The notes: generated from the sequence alone by a model not told the origin. 64,000 nt of DNA from Bombyx mori (GCF_030269925.1 NC_085129.1:17847501-17911500), one strand, 5' to 3'; counted from the first letter of the stretch, positions 44,606 through 57,800 are shown. Numbers and translations are program-made.

Positions 44606-45452
44606 TTTTGTTTACGCTTTCTGTATTATCTGTGGATGTTTTTAAATAATTTTTCTACTTACAGGTGTGTTGCGTTGCAATGCGAGACTCTGAATGGTTA
44701 ACTCGCGTATTTGTTGTTGACTTTTCTTTATAATAAAGTCACTCCTATCACAAAGTTCAAGGGCGACTAATTTTTGCAAAACAATAGTTATCCTCAAACT
44801 TCATGATTGGTTGATTTTACTTTAGGTACCTACATTACGAATTCCAGCTGTTGTCGCCGTAAAATTTTAATACTTTACGATCAGATAATTAAAAAAAAAA
44901 TGCAGTTAAGAATACACACAAGACAAACGCCTAATGCCTATAAAATGTTACGAGATCATAGTTATGTTAATAATATTGAAAACAATACTCTATTATAATT
45001 TAATTTTATTTCAATAACGACATCTATTGTTGATCTAAGTAATTAATCACTCAATGACTTTTTTGTTTGTTTTCAACTATAAGTACACAGCGTTTGATTT
45101 CCTCAAATGATTCTTTATCTGTAGAACAATCTCAGCTATAAGACCGCCCATTAGCCTTTTTGTATTTAATGTTTTGGGTTTGTTTTGTCTCACTTGTATA
45201 TTAGTGTACAATAAGGCTAACTCTTACTATGACTGCCATCTAGTATCAAATAGAGTACTAAAAACTGAGACACAAAATGCGACTGCAACGGGAAAGATCT
45301 GCGACACGGTCATGCCACTGGCATTGATAATATCACACGCGCAACGGTGATAAACTTCGTCAGCAGACATTGACAATAGAAAAAAAGATATAAAATCTAA
45401 AGTTACGAGCTTGTACATATCGTTTGATGTATATTCTATTTGGCAAACGATT
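44606..45452. other. No gene called
   Basis: A minus-strand frame (45,227-45,544) has hydrophobic stretches, but its N-terminal part is MITE sequence and I do not recognise the rest. Confidence 0.35.
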
Positions 45453-45460
45453 CCTAATAG

Positions 45461-45656
45461 CAAGGGCGGATCCAGCTTTGGCGCCAGGAGGGGGTCACAT
45501 AGTCGTGGGCAAGTTAAGAACTTATAATTTAATTTTGATAACAATAGATAATAAATAAATCATGATGTTCTTCAATTAGTCCATGTTAGTTCAAGTCCTG
45601 GAACTATCTCAGGGGGGGGTCATGACCCCATGACCCCCCCCCTGGATCCGCCGTTG
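45461..45656. mobile_element. hAT-type MITE
   Basis: A 196-bp element with 15-bp inverted ends (CAAGGGCGGATCCAG / CAACGGCGGATCCAG, one mismatch), flanked by perfect 8-bp direct repeats CCTAATAG (45,453-45,460; 45,657-45,664). An 8-bp duplication is typical of hAT elements. The interior has a G/C-run palindrome around GGGGTCATGACCCC. No coding. Confidence 0.85.
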
Positions 45657-45664
45657 CCTAATAG

Positions 45665-46189
45665 CTTACTCTGTCTGTAAAAATTAAGCTATTGGAACTT
45701 GACAAAATAAGAAAAAGAACAGCAACATTTCACTACGGTATGCTTTTTAAACGCCTAAAATAAAATCAATTATAAATTGCATTAAAACAATTACAAATTA
45801 AATGAATTATTGCACCGAGTGTGGTAGAATTCAAGAATGTCTTATAATTTAATTTCATTTTCATTTATATTGTCTGTCTTCTATTGAATAAAATTAAATA
45901 TTACCAATTAAAAGAATAAATTATATAAGTTTTAGTTATATAAGCTAGGAATTTGTTTTTTCTTTGGCAAAGCTTGGGTTTGTTACAAAAACCAACTAGT
46001 GCCACAAACCAAAAACATTTCAGAGGAATCGTTACTTAATTGTGCACGGTTTGATTCGAAAGTTGCCATAAACCATAAAGAAAATGGCGTTGATTTCTGC
46101 AAATGGCCAGTTCTGTCGCATACGCACAAGCTTTTAATTATTTTTTAGCAACTCTGTGGGTCCTTAATTAGTTTTACGTTATAATTTTT
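45665..46189. other. No gene seen
   Basis: AT-rich. Confidence 0.4.
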
Positions 46190-46475
46190 TCCCTACCTAT
46201 TTGCTAATCGCCTAGAGGGTTATTCTAGCTACGCGCAAAAAAGAGTGGTTGAGCTGACGGGCTGAAAATATGAGAATTGCAACACCAGTACTAGCAAGAG
46301 CAGTGCCCTCGAATATATTAAGTGTATAATCTATGGCAGTGCCTCGCAAAATCTGCGACCAACTGGGAAGATCCCGCGAGAAACTCAGTGGGTTATGCCC
46401 ATGGGCTAGTTCGGTCGTCGAACTCTTCGTCCTAATCGACGAGCTTGATGAAAATGGTAATGCTTGAAGAGCCTA
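46190..46475 (-). mobile_element. Diverged BMC1-relative LINE, 3' end
   Basis: Same order of blocks as BMC1 (CCTACCTATTTGCTAATCGC, AGCAAGAGCAGTGC, GAAACTCAGTGGGTTATGCC) but much changed, with a ~25-bp insertion. An older subfamily; the copy at 51,585-51,707 is similar. Confidence 0.6.
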
Positions 46476-47130
46476 ATCGCAATTAAATATAGCCTTTTAT
46501 ATTCTGTAAGCTGCGATTTATCCACAATACATTAACATGAGTACATAGTTCAAAATAATATAAGTTTTATCAATATTAGAAGCTTTATCGTAACATGGGT
46601 AATTTTATTCACGATGTTCATAGCTGTGTTTCATTTTAGTTTATCAAGGCAATCACCTTCTTGCAGCATCAAGAACCTATACAGGGTTATGTGGAAAATT
46701 TTTAGAAAGTGCGTTGAGCGTATGGTTACAGAGTGGGGCAATATATAACTAACATAAAAAATATCAATAAAGTAATACTAAGATATAACAAATAGGCACG
46801 TAACGAAAAAAAAAAGGTATAGTTTAGTAACAATCGCCATTTGTGTTAACCATAGATAATAAAGTGGAAAGATCTAGTGCTTTCACATCCTTCTCGTATC
46901 ATTTCCGAGAGTAAAGAAATATTTTTCATTGAGTAGCATTTTTATTACGCCAAATTTTTAATAACACAACAAGCGGTTTTGTTCAATTGTTTGAGCAAAA
47001 CTGTGGTTAAGCTTGCACATGTACTAGGCGCCTTAGTTCATTCAACCTATTCATTCGGCTTCAATTCATTCGTCCCTATCATTCATCAGTTAACGTTTGA
47101 TTAAAAAAGCTTCTTCGTGTAACGTACAAA

Positions 47131-50100
47131 ATGGATCGAAATATTTACGTTTACGTTTTTTACACTTTACTATTGTATTTCACTTGTAATGGTAAGTTAA
47201 ACTATTGTTGAAATTATTAATTTGTATACCAAAACAGGTTTTAGAATGCATCGATAAGTATTTGCATGGAAAATAGAGAAATTAAAGAACAAAAACAATG
47301 TTTTGAAGCAATTGGGTGTCACGCCCATATTCACCAAAAAGTTTTAATTTCTATCTGAACTTCGCATATTAATTGACAATTTTATGGGATACATTACTAC
47401 GATCTAAATTGTTTTAGTAGTTTAGTATTTCTGTAATATTTAAAACGTTTATATTAAAGAAAACACATAATCCATGGCTACAAATCCTGCGTAAATGTAC
47501 AGGTCGTGTTTCAAGTCCATTAGTACAAGTTTTGGCGTTCTAATTTTTCTAAGTTCTAAGTTATATTTTCGAAATAGTACCTATATTGCCTTGAAATAAG
47601 TTGCACAGGCAAGAAAACCCATCTATTTTATCGTAAACTACTCTGCTTAGAGTTTTGAAAACAATACTAATCAATGTTAAGTAAAATCAGTCTCGGAACA
47701 TAAATATTAAAACAAGTAAAGATGTAATGTTCGTAATGAATTCCATGCTATAACACAAACACAATGTGTGATCATAAAATATTTACAAAAAACTCATATT
47801 TAAGTCATGGTATGAATACATTGTGAAGAAGAAATATTTGTCAGATCTAAAGTAGCTATTTATGTAAATTTAAAAATACTTTATGATGACATTTTGATAT
47901 ATCAAAAAACACACTGATCTTAAATACACTAATGTGATGTAAGATTTTTAGCTTAATATTCGGAGAGTAGTCATGGTATGCGGCAAAACTTGTTTCAAAT
48001 GGATTTTTTAAAAGTTACAAACAAGTTTAGAGTTCCACAAAAAATTTTAAGGGCTTGTGTGTGGTACCTCAGCGCCACCTCAAAAATATCGGCGTCAAGA
48101 TCTGGAAGGAGAAAGCCCTGAACAGAGCAATCTGGAGAGACATACTGGACCAGGCTAAGGCCCACCCTGGGCTGTAAGGCCTAAGATGATGATGATGATG
48201 TGGTACCTCAGAAATTCGTCTATGGATCTTATACAATTAAATTAGACTCCTAGGGCTTCACTGATTTTCTTAAACCTTGATCTAAATGTTACAATTGGCA
48301 AAGTGTAATAAACTTAAACAAAAGTCATGAAAAATGTATTCATAATCTGACTTGTAGATGTCATTTTAAGCACTTTCCATGTGCATTAAGCATTAAGTTT
48401 TTTATCAACTCTAATTTAGGCTGGACAGTTAGTATCAGAGAACACATGATTGCTTTGCTGCTGAAATAGTAAGATGGTGGTATTCATGCATAAGGAGTCA
48501 TCTCAGACCGTCTTTTCACATTATAAGAGTACAATTTCCAAAAATATTCGAAATTGAGTTAAATGCGGAATCATTTGGTATCACCAGTATTTTTCTCACA
48601 AATACTGTCAAAAGAGTGTAGTTTAGTTTTAGTTTTTTTAGTTTACCTATATTCTGACTACTATTAACAAAATTAATACATAATTTTATTTTACTTTAAA
48701 AGACTGATAATGTAACTGGTAAAAAATAAAAAATAGCTGTTGCAAAGATGATTAATATTAAAAATATCACATGTTAAACCTTTAAAACACTTTCCTGTAA
48801 AATTAATAAGTTTTGAGATTATAGTTTTAGTGCGAGAAGACAATATGTCTTATCACTAGTAATTTTTAAGACCGACCAAACTATAATGCAGTTAAGATAT
48901 TGCCTCCTTAGTAGCTGCATTAACATTGTCAAATGTAAAAATAAGTTTGAATTGTCTTTACAGTATCAGCCCAACGGACACCAACAATCTCGCACATCAC
49001 ACAAGAGCAGATCAGGGATATCGGAGGCCAGGTAGACCTGGAATGTTCCGTGCATTATGCACAAGAGTTTCCTGTTGTCTGGGTAAGTCTGTCTGTGCCT
49101 CTGGCTTTTCCATGCCGGAAAGCCAATATTTCTCATAATTGACCAGCCCCCAGGTCTTTGGTGCTGAAAATGATGACTGAGATTCATTTGACCACATCCA
49201 ATAGCATTCTCTGAATGATGCACCAATATACTGGAATCAGTAACTGACATTTACAAGTAGAGGGCATTGTGAGCTACATAACATATCTCCATATCCTTAG
49301 AACAGCCATAACCAGCCATAAATACCAATTTCAAGTATGGGATAGCCATTGGCTAATCATTGAGACATTTCTCATGTCTCAAGGTAGGTGGTGAAATACA
49401 CATAACTAAACTAGTCGAAAAAATCAAACGCCCCAAAAACATTTATAGTGTTTAATCAGATGGCAGTATTTTTATGGAAAATAGCCCATACTGTTACTGT
49501 AAAAAAAAAGCAATTTGAAACTTGAAGAAGCTAGTTTCAAGGTTTTTGATGGTTTTTTTTTATGGCTTAGATGGATGGATGAGCGCACAGCCCACCTGGT
49601 GTTAAGTGGTTACTGGAGTCCATAGACATCTAAAATGTATATGCACCATCCACCATGAGCTATAAGTCCAAAGGTCTCAGTATAGTTACAACGCCCCACC
49701 CTTCAAACCGAAAGGCATTACTGCTTCACGGCAGAAATAGGCAGGGTGGTGGTAACTGATCCATCGGACATCAAATGGAAACAGATCACTTTGTCTTTGA
49801 TTACACAACACACACAACTTACAGGAAAAATTTGTCGCGGATCATCTCCCAATTAAATATAAATTAATCTTAAGCAATGAATGAAATGTAATCAAATCTT
49901 AGCTGTATATATTTTTTTATTTTTGATGTTAATGCACTGTCGATTGCACCTATAATTGAGGTGACATCTGCCATGAACTTTTGTCAATTGTTCAATGTTT
50001 TTTATTGATGATCACTTTGTTGGTGCAACTTAATAAATAAATAAATAAATTACGGTTATCCCAGTAGACCATGCTCCCATCTTCAATTCTCAAAAACAAT

Positions 50101-50506
50101 CCCTTCCTGATTGTTTTTTTTGACATATTAATTTATTTCACTAGCGCGTATAGTGTGAGAGGTACTGAACTATTCAATGCTGCATTTGTTTAGCAATATT
50201 ATCACTGGCACCTTTATTAGTTGATGCGTCCAGGGATTTGGGGAAGCTTTTTTTTTATATTAATGAAGGATCACTGGTGGCCAGAAGGCCTTTCCAGTTT
50301 CACAGGTCGGCGAGCAAAGGCTCAGCCGTGGGAGGAGGGGGGGGGTTCGCTAACGTGGGAGCGAATGGGGGGAGCGCTACTTTTGTTATCATAACGTACC
50401 TAAGAAATACGTAGAACGAGAGAGAAATTATTCGAGGTATTTCCTTCAGTTTACATTTGTGTTTAATGTATCACACTGTTTATTTGTTTTTTGGTGTACA
50501 ATAAAG

Positions 50507-50542
<36 letters not shown>

Positions 50543-53500
50543 CCACGAGTCGTGGACATAAATTGTAACTGCATTTTACAGTTCACAGTTCTCGTGGTCA
50601 TATCGTCGTTTCTGTAGTGACCACGAAAACTGTACATATGTATTCGAAACGTTGGAACGACAGTTAAAATGGCCAGATTAAATCGTAAAACAAGTTTGAA
50701 TGATATAATCATAATAATAAATAAATAAGTGAGAACAAATCACGCATGGTCATTCGGTCCCAAAATTAGGATTCCCTGTGTTATGGGTACCAGAGACTAT
50801 AATAATTGTGAATAGACATGCTTTAACAAAAACCGACTTCAAATAGAAAAAATAATTCCAAAACAAATTAATATACACTAAAAACAATAAAATCATCGAA
50901 ATCGGTTGGCGGATATTGAGTTATTCATCTATTTATCGCGCACGTACTTAATGCAAATTTAAGACTTATATGGTTTTCTCATGGATGTCAAATTCAGATC
51001 CTCTTCCTTTTTTGAAATCGATTAATAAACACTCAGACAACGAGCAACCAAACCTGTTTATGACACGAATGTTTGCCCAATGTGGAAATCGAACCCACGA
51101 CCCTCGGTCCAACAGTCGAGAGCGCTAACCACTGCACCACCGACTCAATTACGTAGTGGTATTATTAAAATGTTTTAAACTTACATATGTAAGAACGCAC
51201 ACGTCTTAACTTCAGCACGGGACAATGAACATTCAATCAACACGATCTCTTATCACGTAAAATTTATTATATATGATTATATTTTTCAATAAAATTTTAT
51301 GAAGTCATCTTGTTTTTCGCTTTAACTAGCGTGAATCCTTTAAACAATATAAACATTAACATAAATAATATAATGATAATGCATAACAATGTATATGTGG
51401 CTTTTTAATTCAATTGTGTTTTTTTATAGCATAACATGCCCATAGATCTTACGAAGTGACAGAAGCGACGAATTTATTTCAATGTATTGTTATTCATTCG
51501 CTCAACTCGTTCGTATTTGGTTCGTATATGAAGGTCAGGATGTCTCTTTGTCTTTGACAATATTGACACCTTTGTTCCGTATCCAATCGCCGGTAGCCTA
51601 AGGGGCTATTGCAGCTACGCCCGGACGGGTAGGTGAGCTCACGGGCTCAACCTGAGGGTAGGTAACACTAGCCCTAGCAAGAGCAGTGCTTCGCTGAATT
51701 GAGACCACATATAAATATATTTATGAAGTCGTCGTGGCTTAAACGATAAGACGCCCGGTGCATTCGTATCAAGAATCTCTCTAATGAAATACGTGCTCAA
51801 CAAATGCTTACGATTGACTACCTCGATGAAGGAGTAAAATAAGAATCAATTACGCAAATATTATAATTTGCGAAGTTACCGGTGGTAAGGGTGGTACCGG
51901 TGAGCTAACAAGGGTAGGTACCACCGCCCCGCTTATTTCTGCCGTGAAGCAGTAATGCGTTTCGGTCTGAAGGGCGGGGCAGCCGTTGTACTGTAAAACT
52001 GAGACTCAGAACTCATGTCTCAAGGTGGGTAGCGGCATTTACGTTGTCGATGTCTATGGGCTGCACTAACTACTTCAGGCCAGGCGGCCGTTCAGTTCTT
52101 TAACCAGTTCCATTCACTGATTTCTACGGACTTCGATAGTTTACGTCACAGGAGTGTGGGTCATGTTCACTTGTAAATGAAAAGTAGTATACATCTCCCA
52201 AGGTATATCGAAGTAACGGTTTCTACATTAGAAATAGTACTCTATGACTTAATAATTCAGCCACTTGGTTACTTGACGTCTAGTTGAAGGTCTTTGTATA
52301 TTAATGTGTATAAATTGATATTAATTTATCTACGGACAACCAATGTGACTATGAAGGCTTCAATAGAAAATGTCGTATGTAAACTAAAGTATTCGAATCA
52401 TCTCTCGAAGGTCGGAATATTGTTGAACGGTCGATTACCACTTGAACGGTCGTTTGTTATATTGTTGTCTTATATCAGAACGGTCAATTCGTTCTTTTTC
52501 GTCTTTTTGTGTCTTTCTTTAAGGACGTCAAAAAATGTACTGCCGTGCCGCTGGTCACGTACGCCCTCGTTCCATTTCTTTTCGAATTATTTTCAAATCT
52601 CTGTCTTAGTCTGTCTATGTCTAGTCATTATAGGTCTTATGTCCTGTCAAAGAGGTTGCACGCCACGACAATTGTCTTCTTATATTTATATAAACTAGAG
52701 GTCCCACAGTAGTCGAAATTCGACTATAATTAATTGGAATTGTAAGTTTGTACACTATTATGATTGTATTTTATACTTCTATAATCACAAATTTCGCCAA
52801 GACTACACTATAAAAAATATTAACAAAGACAAACCATAATCTATTCTCAATTTGACAACAGACGTCAAGAACAAAAGTTTTTCAATAAATAGTATGCGTG
52901 CGTGTGTGCGTCAAATACATGGTATGTAGTGTGTGTAATGTTTTCTTTATTGATTTAATGTATCTTTTATGCATTATTTTTAAAAAATATTAGCGTTGTG
53001 CACTTCTTCAAGTGTGGAAAATTTCATACTCCTCCATCCGCGCAATTTTCGTTTGGAACCTCTCGGTCTGCGGAGGGACTTTGGTTCCCTCTGTATTTTG
53101 TACCGTATGCTCCATGGGAAGATGGCTCTCTGAGGAATTGTTTGAGATGATACGTCATCTCGTTTTTACCATCGCACCGCCCGCCACCGGAGTAGAGTTC
53201 ATCCATACTACCTGGAGCCACTGTGGTCATCCACGGTGCTCCAGAGGTCTTTTTTGCCACGTACCATCCGGCTATGGAATGAGCTCCCCTCCACGGTATT
53301 TCCCGAACGCTATGACATGTCCTTCTTCAAACCAGGCTTGTGGAGAGTATTAAGCGGTAGGCAGCAGCTTGGCTCTGCCCCTGGCATTGCTGAAGTCCAT
53401 AGGCGACGGTAACCACTTACCATCAGGTGGGCCGTATGCTCGTCTGCCTACAAGGGCAATAAAAAAATCTTAGTACAGAATATTAGGTCCTCACATATGA

Positions 53501-54253
53501 AATTGGCGTTTTGTAAGGGAGGAATATAAAGTCTTTTTTTTTTGTAAAATATATTTAACTAGAGGTCCCACAGTAGTCGAAATTCGACTATAATAAATAA
53601 TTGGAATTGTAAGTTTGTACACTATTATGATTGTATTTTATACTTCTATAATCACAAATTTCGCCTAGGCTAAACTATAAAAAAATATTAATAAAGACAC
53701 AATATTTAATCTATTCTCAATTTGACCACAGACGTCAAGAACAAAAGATTGACAATAAATAGTATGCATGCATGTATAAACATTACATCAAAGTATGCAC
53801 CGTTGTATGTGCATACTTTGATGTATCTCATAGGTAGTGCATTGATCCCTTTACTAAATAAATCATGGGGTTGAGAATCAATAACCTCTTTGAAGGCGGC
53901 TTGGACTGCCGCATCGGAGTTGAATTTTTTTCCTAAGAAGTAAGAAGTTGTCCGAATTCCGGTGTATATACACGCAGACTGCAAGACAATGCCGCATGAA
54001 CCCAACCTGAGGGTGGCCACGAACCTTCTCCGTACCGCCTTTTATAGGCAGCGGCAACATACCCTCAAATAAAAAAAACGTTAAAAAAAGTTAAACCTCT
54101 AACGATATATTATTATATATTTTGTTGCAGACCAAACGCGATCGTTTGAAGACGATCGAATCGATACCCCTGTCGACCAACGCCGGGCTCATCATCAAGG
54201 ACTCTAGGTTCTCGCTGCGCCACGACGAGGCAACGGCCACGTTTACGCTCTCC
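47131..54253 (+). CDS. Lachesin-like Ig-superfamily protein, first three coding exons (partial)
   Basis: Exons 47,131-47,191, 48,964-49,082 and 54,131-54,253 join in phase (1, then 0). Each has good splice sites (GGTAAGTT; TTTACAG / GGGTAAGTC; TTTGTTGCAG / CCGTGAGTT). Exon 1 encodes a ~20-residue hydrophobic signal peptide. Exon 2 starts the first Ig domain (GGQVDLECSV, then FPVVW: first Cys and core Trp). Exon 3 carries its middle (STNAGLIIKDSRFSLR, then ATFTLS). This motif order is characteristic of lachesin/Amalgam-type cell-surface adhesion proteins, which work in septate junctions and the nervous system. The rest of the domain with its second Cys is not in the window, so the gene should continue beyond 64,000 unless it is broken. 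Intron 1 is 1.8 kb and intron 2 is 5.0 kb. Confidence 0.75.
48063..48200 (+). mobile_element. RTE-like LINE, extreme 3' end with (GATGAT)n
   Basis: Open frame with KNIGVKIWKEKALNRAIWRD and AKAHPGL, then a stop and a GATGATGATGATG tail. This is the usual end of a family of insect endonuclease/reverse-transcriptase LINEs. In lachesin intron 1. Confidence 0.65.
49551..49757 (-). mobile_element. Bm1 SINE, 3' portion
   Basis: TTTTTTATGGCTTAGATGG to GCAGGGTGGTGGTAACTG. In lachesin intron 2. Confidence 0.75.
50262..50365. mobile_element. Dispersed repeat (family C), third copy
   Basis: GGCCTTTCCAGTTTCACAGG and GAGCAAAGGCTCAGCCGTGG; compare 8,795 and 11,085. A G9 run follows. Confidence 0.5.
50508..50538. 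repeat. (CT)n microsatellite
   Basis: About 15 CT units following AATAAAGAATA, possibly the 3' tail of an unrecognised retroelement. Confidence 0.8.
50925..51146 (-). mobile_element. tRNA-derived SINE, distinct from Bm1
   Basis: On the minus strand, GTCGGTGGTGCAGTGGTTAG (A-box region) is followed by GGGTTCGATTTCC (B box) and then a non-tRNA body. The acceptor arms do not pair, so it is not a functional tRNA gene. Confidence 0.65.
51585..51707 (-). mobile_element. Diverged BMC1-relative fragment
   Basis: GCCTAAGGGGCTATTGCAGC and AGCAAGAGCAGTGCTTCGCT. Resembles the older subfamily at 46,190. Confidence 0.55.
51727..52095 (+). mobile_element. Bm1 SINE with damaged head
   Basis: GTCGTCGTGGCTTAAACGAT start, but the B-box region is deleted and replaced by AAGAATCTCTC. 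The body is diverged. Confidence 0.75.
52695..53049 (-). mobile_element. Helitron family H1, copy 3, cut by LINE-B
   Basis: CTAG end at 52,695-52,698 with the GTCGAAATTCGAC palindrome just inside. The sequence follows copy 1 until the GCGCAATTTTCG block, where LINE-B begins. The TC end is lost. Confidence 0.6.
53053..53468 (+). mobile_element. LINE-B, 3' end
   Basis: The only clear plus-strand LINE-B copy. GAACCTCTCGGTCTGCGGAG runs into the coding tail with frameshifts and ends CTACAAGGGCAATAAAAAAA. It extends slightly further 5' than most copies here. Confidence 0.75.
53559..53772 (-). mobile_element. Helitron family H1, copy 4, cut by mariner remnant
   Basis: CTAG at 53,559-53,562, the same palindrome, and the first ~210 bp of the family; then the sequence changes to the mariner fragment. 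Confidence 0.55.
53773..54060 (-). pseudogene. Mariner transposase C-terminal remnant
   Basis: The minus strand has KKFNSDAAVQAAFKEVI, then HDLFSKGINALPMRYIK and NGAYFD, like the last ~50 residues of D,D34D-type mariner transposases. The part upstream is frame-shifted. A perfect 16-bp inverted repeat with an 8-base loop (53,785-53,824) lies near the ORF end. It belongs to a different mariner family from the one at 20,583. It ends ~70 bp before lachesin exon 3. Confidence 0.5.
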
Positions 54254-54864
54254 GTGAGTTGTCTTCCAGTATAATTGCGTACAAAACTATGTATATATAT
54301 CCTGCAACACTTTTGGCATCCAATGAACACAAAAATACATTTAAAGTGGCGACCACCGACATTTGGCGACCAATATGCGGTCGCCACTTTGTTTCTCAAT
54401 ATTTTTAACACCAATCAACTGTAGATGACGCTATGGTTACTATATCAATTTTTGAGATGGTCACCAAATTGCCTCAGAAACGTTTGGAAAAGCATATCGC
54501 AGTGTCGAGCGGTGCCGCCAGAGGGTGTGTATACGTAGCGCTGTATATTGGCTTTTACCATACCGATGATTTGGCGTCCCCAGCCAGCTCGAAATTTCGC
54601 TTGTGAACAACGTGACGTTGCCGACTATTCACTTCCGATTCAAATTTCAAACTCTGTACTTATTGTAACGTGCGTGTCGTGGGTGTAAGTACTGCGCACT
54701 ATTTCACCGGCCGGCATCACATCACGTTTTATGCACGTTTTGTATAATTTCACAATTATTACAGTGCACGTTTTATTGTGAATTTCAAGTGAGATTGATT
54801 TTAAAAAAATTGTGCAGACAAGACAAGTAAAAAATACTAACAGTAAAACTAAGAAAATATCAGT

Positions 54865-57800
54865 ATGACCAGAAAGCGTCAAGTGGTAACAAGAACTCGC
54901 CGATCAAAGAGAAGTAAGTACCTATTTTTACAATAATTTTAATTACTTAGTAGTGATGAAAAGTATTGTTATTCAATGTTGTTATGCTATTTTTTTATTG
55001 CGTAGATGGGTGGACGAGCTCACAACCCACCTGGTGTCAAGTGGTTACTGGAGCCCATAGACATCTACAACGTAAATGCGCCACCCATCTTGAGATATAA
55101 GTTCTAAGGTCTCACGTATAGTTACAACGGCTGTCGCACCCTTCAAACCGAAACGCATTACTACTTCACGGCAGAAATAGGCGGGGCGGTGGTACCTACC
55201 CGTACAGACTCACCACACGTCTTACCACCAGTTTTGTTTTAATATTCCTATGTGGGTACAATCAACAACACTAATAGCTGTCGGAAACTTGTATTTAATT
55301 TTATAGCTCTATTTGTTTGTAACCCTTGTTATTGGATTTTTTCCTTTAGATTTACTCGGTAGCGGCTCGGAGACTAATTTTGAAGACTCGTCTGAGGCTG
55401 CGGTAGGTAAAAAAGCAATTTTTTTCCTTATCGTTTTAAATGGGTAAACGAGCTCACGGCCCACCTGATGTTTAGTAGTAACCGAAGCCCACATACATTA
55501 CTAATGGGAATGCCGCCACCCACCTTGAGACATAACGAAGAGTATTTATGCAGATATTACAATTAACGCACAATATACCCGTACGCCTTCTATTCATGAT
55601 AAAAGCGCAAAAAATTCAAGTCGCAAGGCACAATCGGAGTCCGTTAGAAAAAAACATTATTTGCACAAGTAGTCGTATGGGGGCAGAGAATCAAGTCCGT
55701 TGGCGAAGCCAAGATCAAAACTTAAGATGAACTAGGTCAATCGTGTGATAACAGCGTACAACAAAATAAAGCAACTGGCAAAGCTATTACAAATCATTTA
55801 ATAGGCTATAGAGTCAGTACTGCCATAACTATTATTTTAATTACCGTATATTTACACACTTGATTAATCTTACAGCTTAATATATTATTATACAACAAAA
55901 CACAATTATTTAGTTATTTTATTACGTACCAATTAACAAAGAATAATTAATATTATTGTTTATCATTTGAAATACTTTAGGAAATTATTTTTTTAATAAA
56001 TACTGCAATTTTTTTGGCAACATTTTTAATCGATACTTTACAAATGCATTAAACCGGAAGCACCAAAAAAACGAATTAAAAGCTTATATTAAATTAACAT
56101 TTTTTTGTGGCTTTGCCACGTAAACCTAACATCAGCAAATAAAATTATTAAGTTTCGTTTATGTCTCAATCTAAGACGCTTTTTAAAACATTCAGTTAAA
56201 AAATTGCCATTCTTCTTTCCCGTTTTATTTATTTATTATGCAAACTGTATTTAATGCATTTTTGGCTAAATTTTATTCACATAACTATATAAATGATCGT
56301 CAACATATAGTTCATGCACTCGCTTGAAATTTTATTTTATATTTGTTTTTTTTTAGTCGTACCAAGATTCATCTGAGTCCTACAGACCATCGTCTGAAAC
56401 TGAAGAAGATAATTGCTCTTTAGAGTCACAAAGAGTATGTACTTTCCTATTTTTTAAAAATGGTTATTACATTGACATTGATAAATTTTTAACTAAAAAA
56501 GATTTTGTTCAATGTATAAAACACCAACTAATTTGGCCCTGGAAGGTCACTCATTTTGTAAGAATGAATAAATGTTTCAACTGTAATGCTAGCGCTCATA
56601 GTATCATACATATACAAAGCCCGTTACATTTCGTAACAAGCATGAACAGAAATTGTATTAGAGCATTAGTAGGTAAAAAATTTTTTTGGTGTCAAATTTG
56701 CAATTATGCCATATATGATCATTATACACCTGATGAATGTGACTGTAATTATCAACCAAGGTTCATCTAGGTTTACTTTTAGATATTGATTAGTGGCCTT
56801 AATTCACTTTATTTATAATCAAAATGGATAAAAAGCTAACGAGAAACGAATAATATTAATATTTTCAAGATATCGTACAGTTTTAACCGTCTCGTCGCTG
56901 TTTATGCGCTAAGATTTCTTGTGTAGAAGAAGTAAATCACCCTCAAATTCCTGTGAGACAAACTTTGCAGATTACTAGAGTCACTGGTGTCACCTTATTT
57001 CGAATTTCAATTTTTAAGATATATAGTTTTAGTTTTTATATAGTTATAGCGAAAATGAAGAATCGAATAGTCATAAAAAGTCTCTTTCGTTTTCTCATTA
57101 ATGTCAAACATTAACTTTTCAACACTTATGAACCAAGGCTTGATGATTGTACTAAATTATAATAAATAATTAATATATAATAAATAATAATAATAAATAA
57201 TTGGTTATAAGATTATAATAAATAAAATAATTATTTTAATTTTTGCCACTACGCCTGTTGCGCCTATTACTATGGGGATGGTTTCTGTGTGTGTATTCCA
57301 GAGTCGTGTTAGTTCTATTTTTAAGGGGTGATATTTACTAAATTTTTCCAGTTCTTTTGATCCTATAATAAATAAAATAGGTATTTGGATATGATTTTTT
57401 AACATGGCAGTGCCAACTGCCTCCTGTCACACTCTTAAGAAATTATTTAAACTCAAGGTCTTAAACATAACTAAATCTGCAGGTACAGGTGGCAACAGAA
57501 ATTTCTGACGAAAATAATGTTGACAACAGCGCGAATTTCACATTGAATTCCGATATAAGTACATACTTCAGACATTCACAAATATTAAATACACTATCTA
57601 ATTCAAAATGTGATACGCCTACGTCTACCCATGAGGATGAGTACTGTTTTTTTTGTAATAAAAAAGTTCAGGATTTTTTAAATCATTATAGTGCAGTTCA
57701 TGAATACAACTTTCAGCATGCAATTGAAACACCAAATAATAATCTTAATGCAACTCCCAATTTAGCCAGTTTTAATAATAGTTCAGTTTTGTCAAAAGAA

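Noticed and set aside
45227..45544. Possible membrane-receptor exon on the minus strand
   Set aside because: The hydrophobic pattern is suggestive, but part of the frame is MITE sequence and there are no splice partners or family motifs.
51061..51146. tRNA gene on the minus strand
   Set aside because: A- and B-box-like sequences are present, but the acceptor arms do not pair and a SINE body follows.
57181..57405. Small exon within intron 3 of the recombinase-like gene
   Set aside because: It is on the opposite strand and matches a LINE reverse-transcriptase tail.
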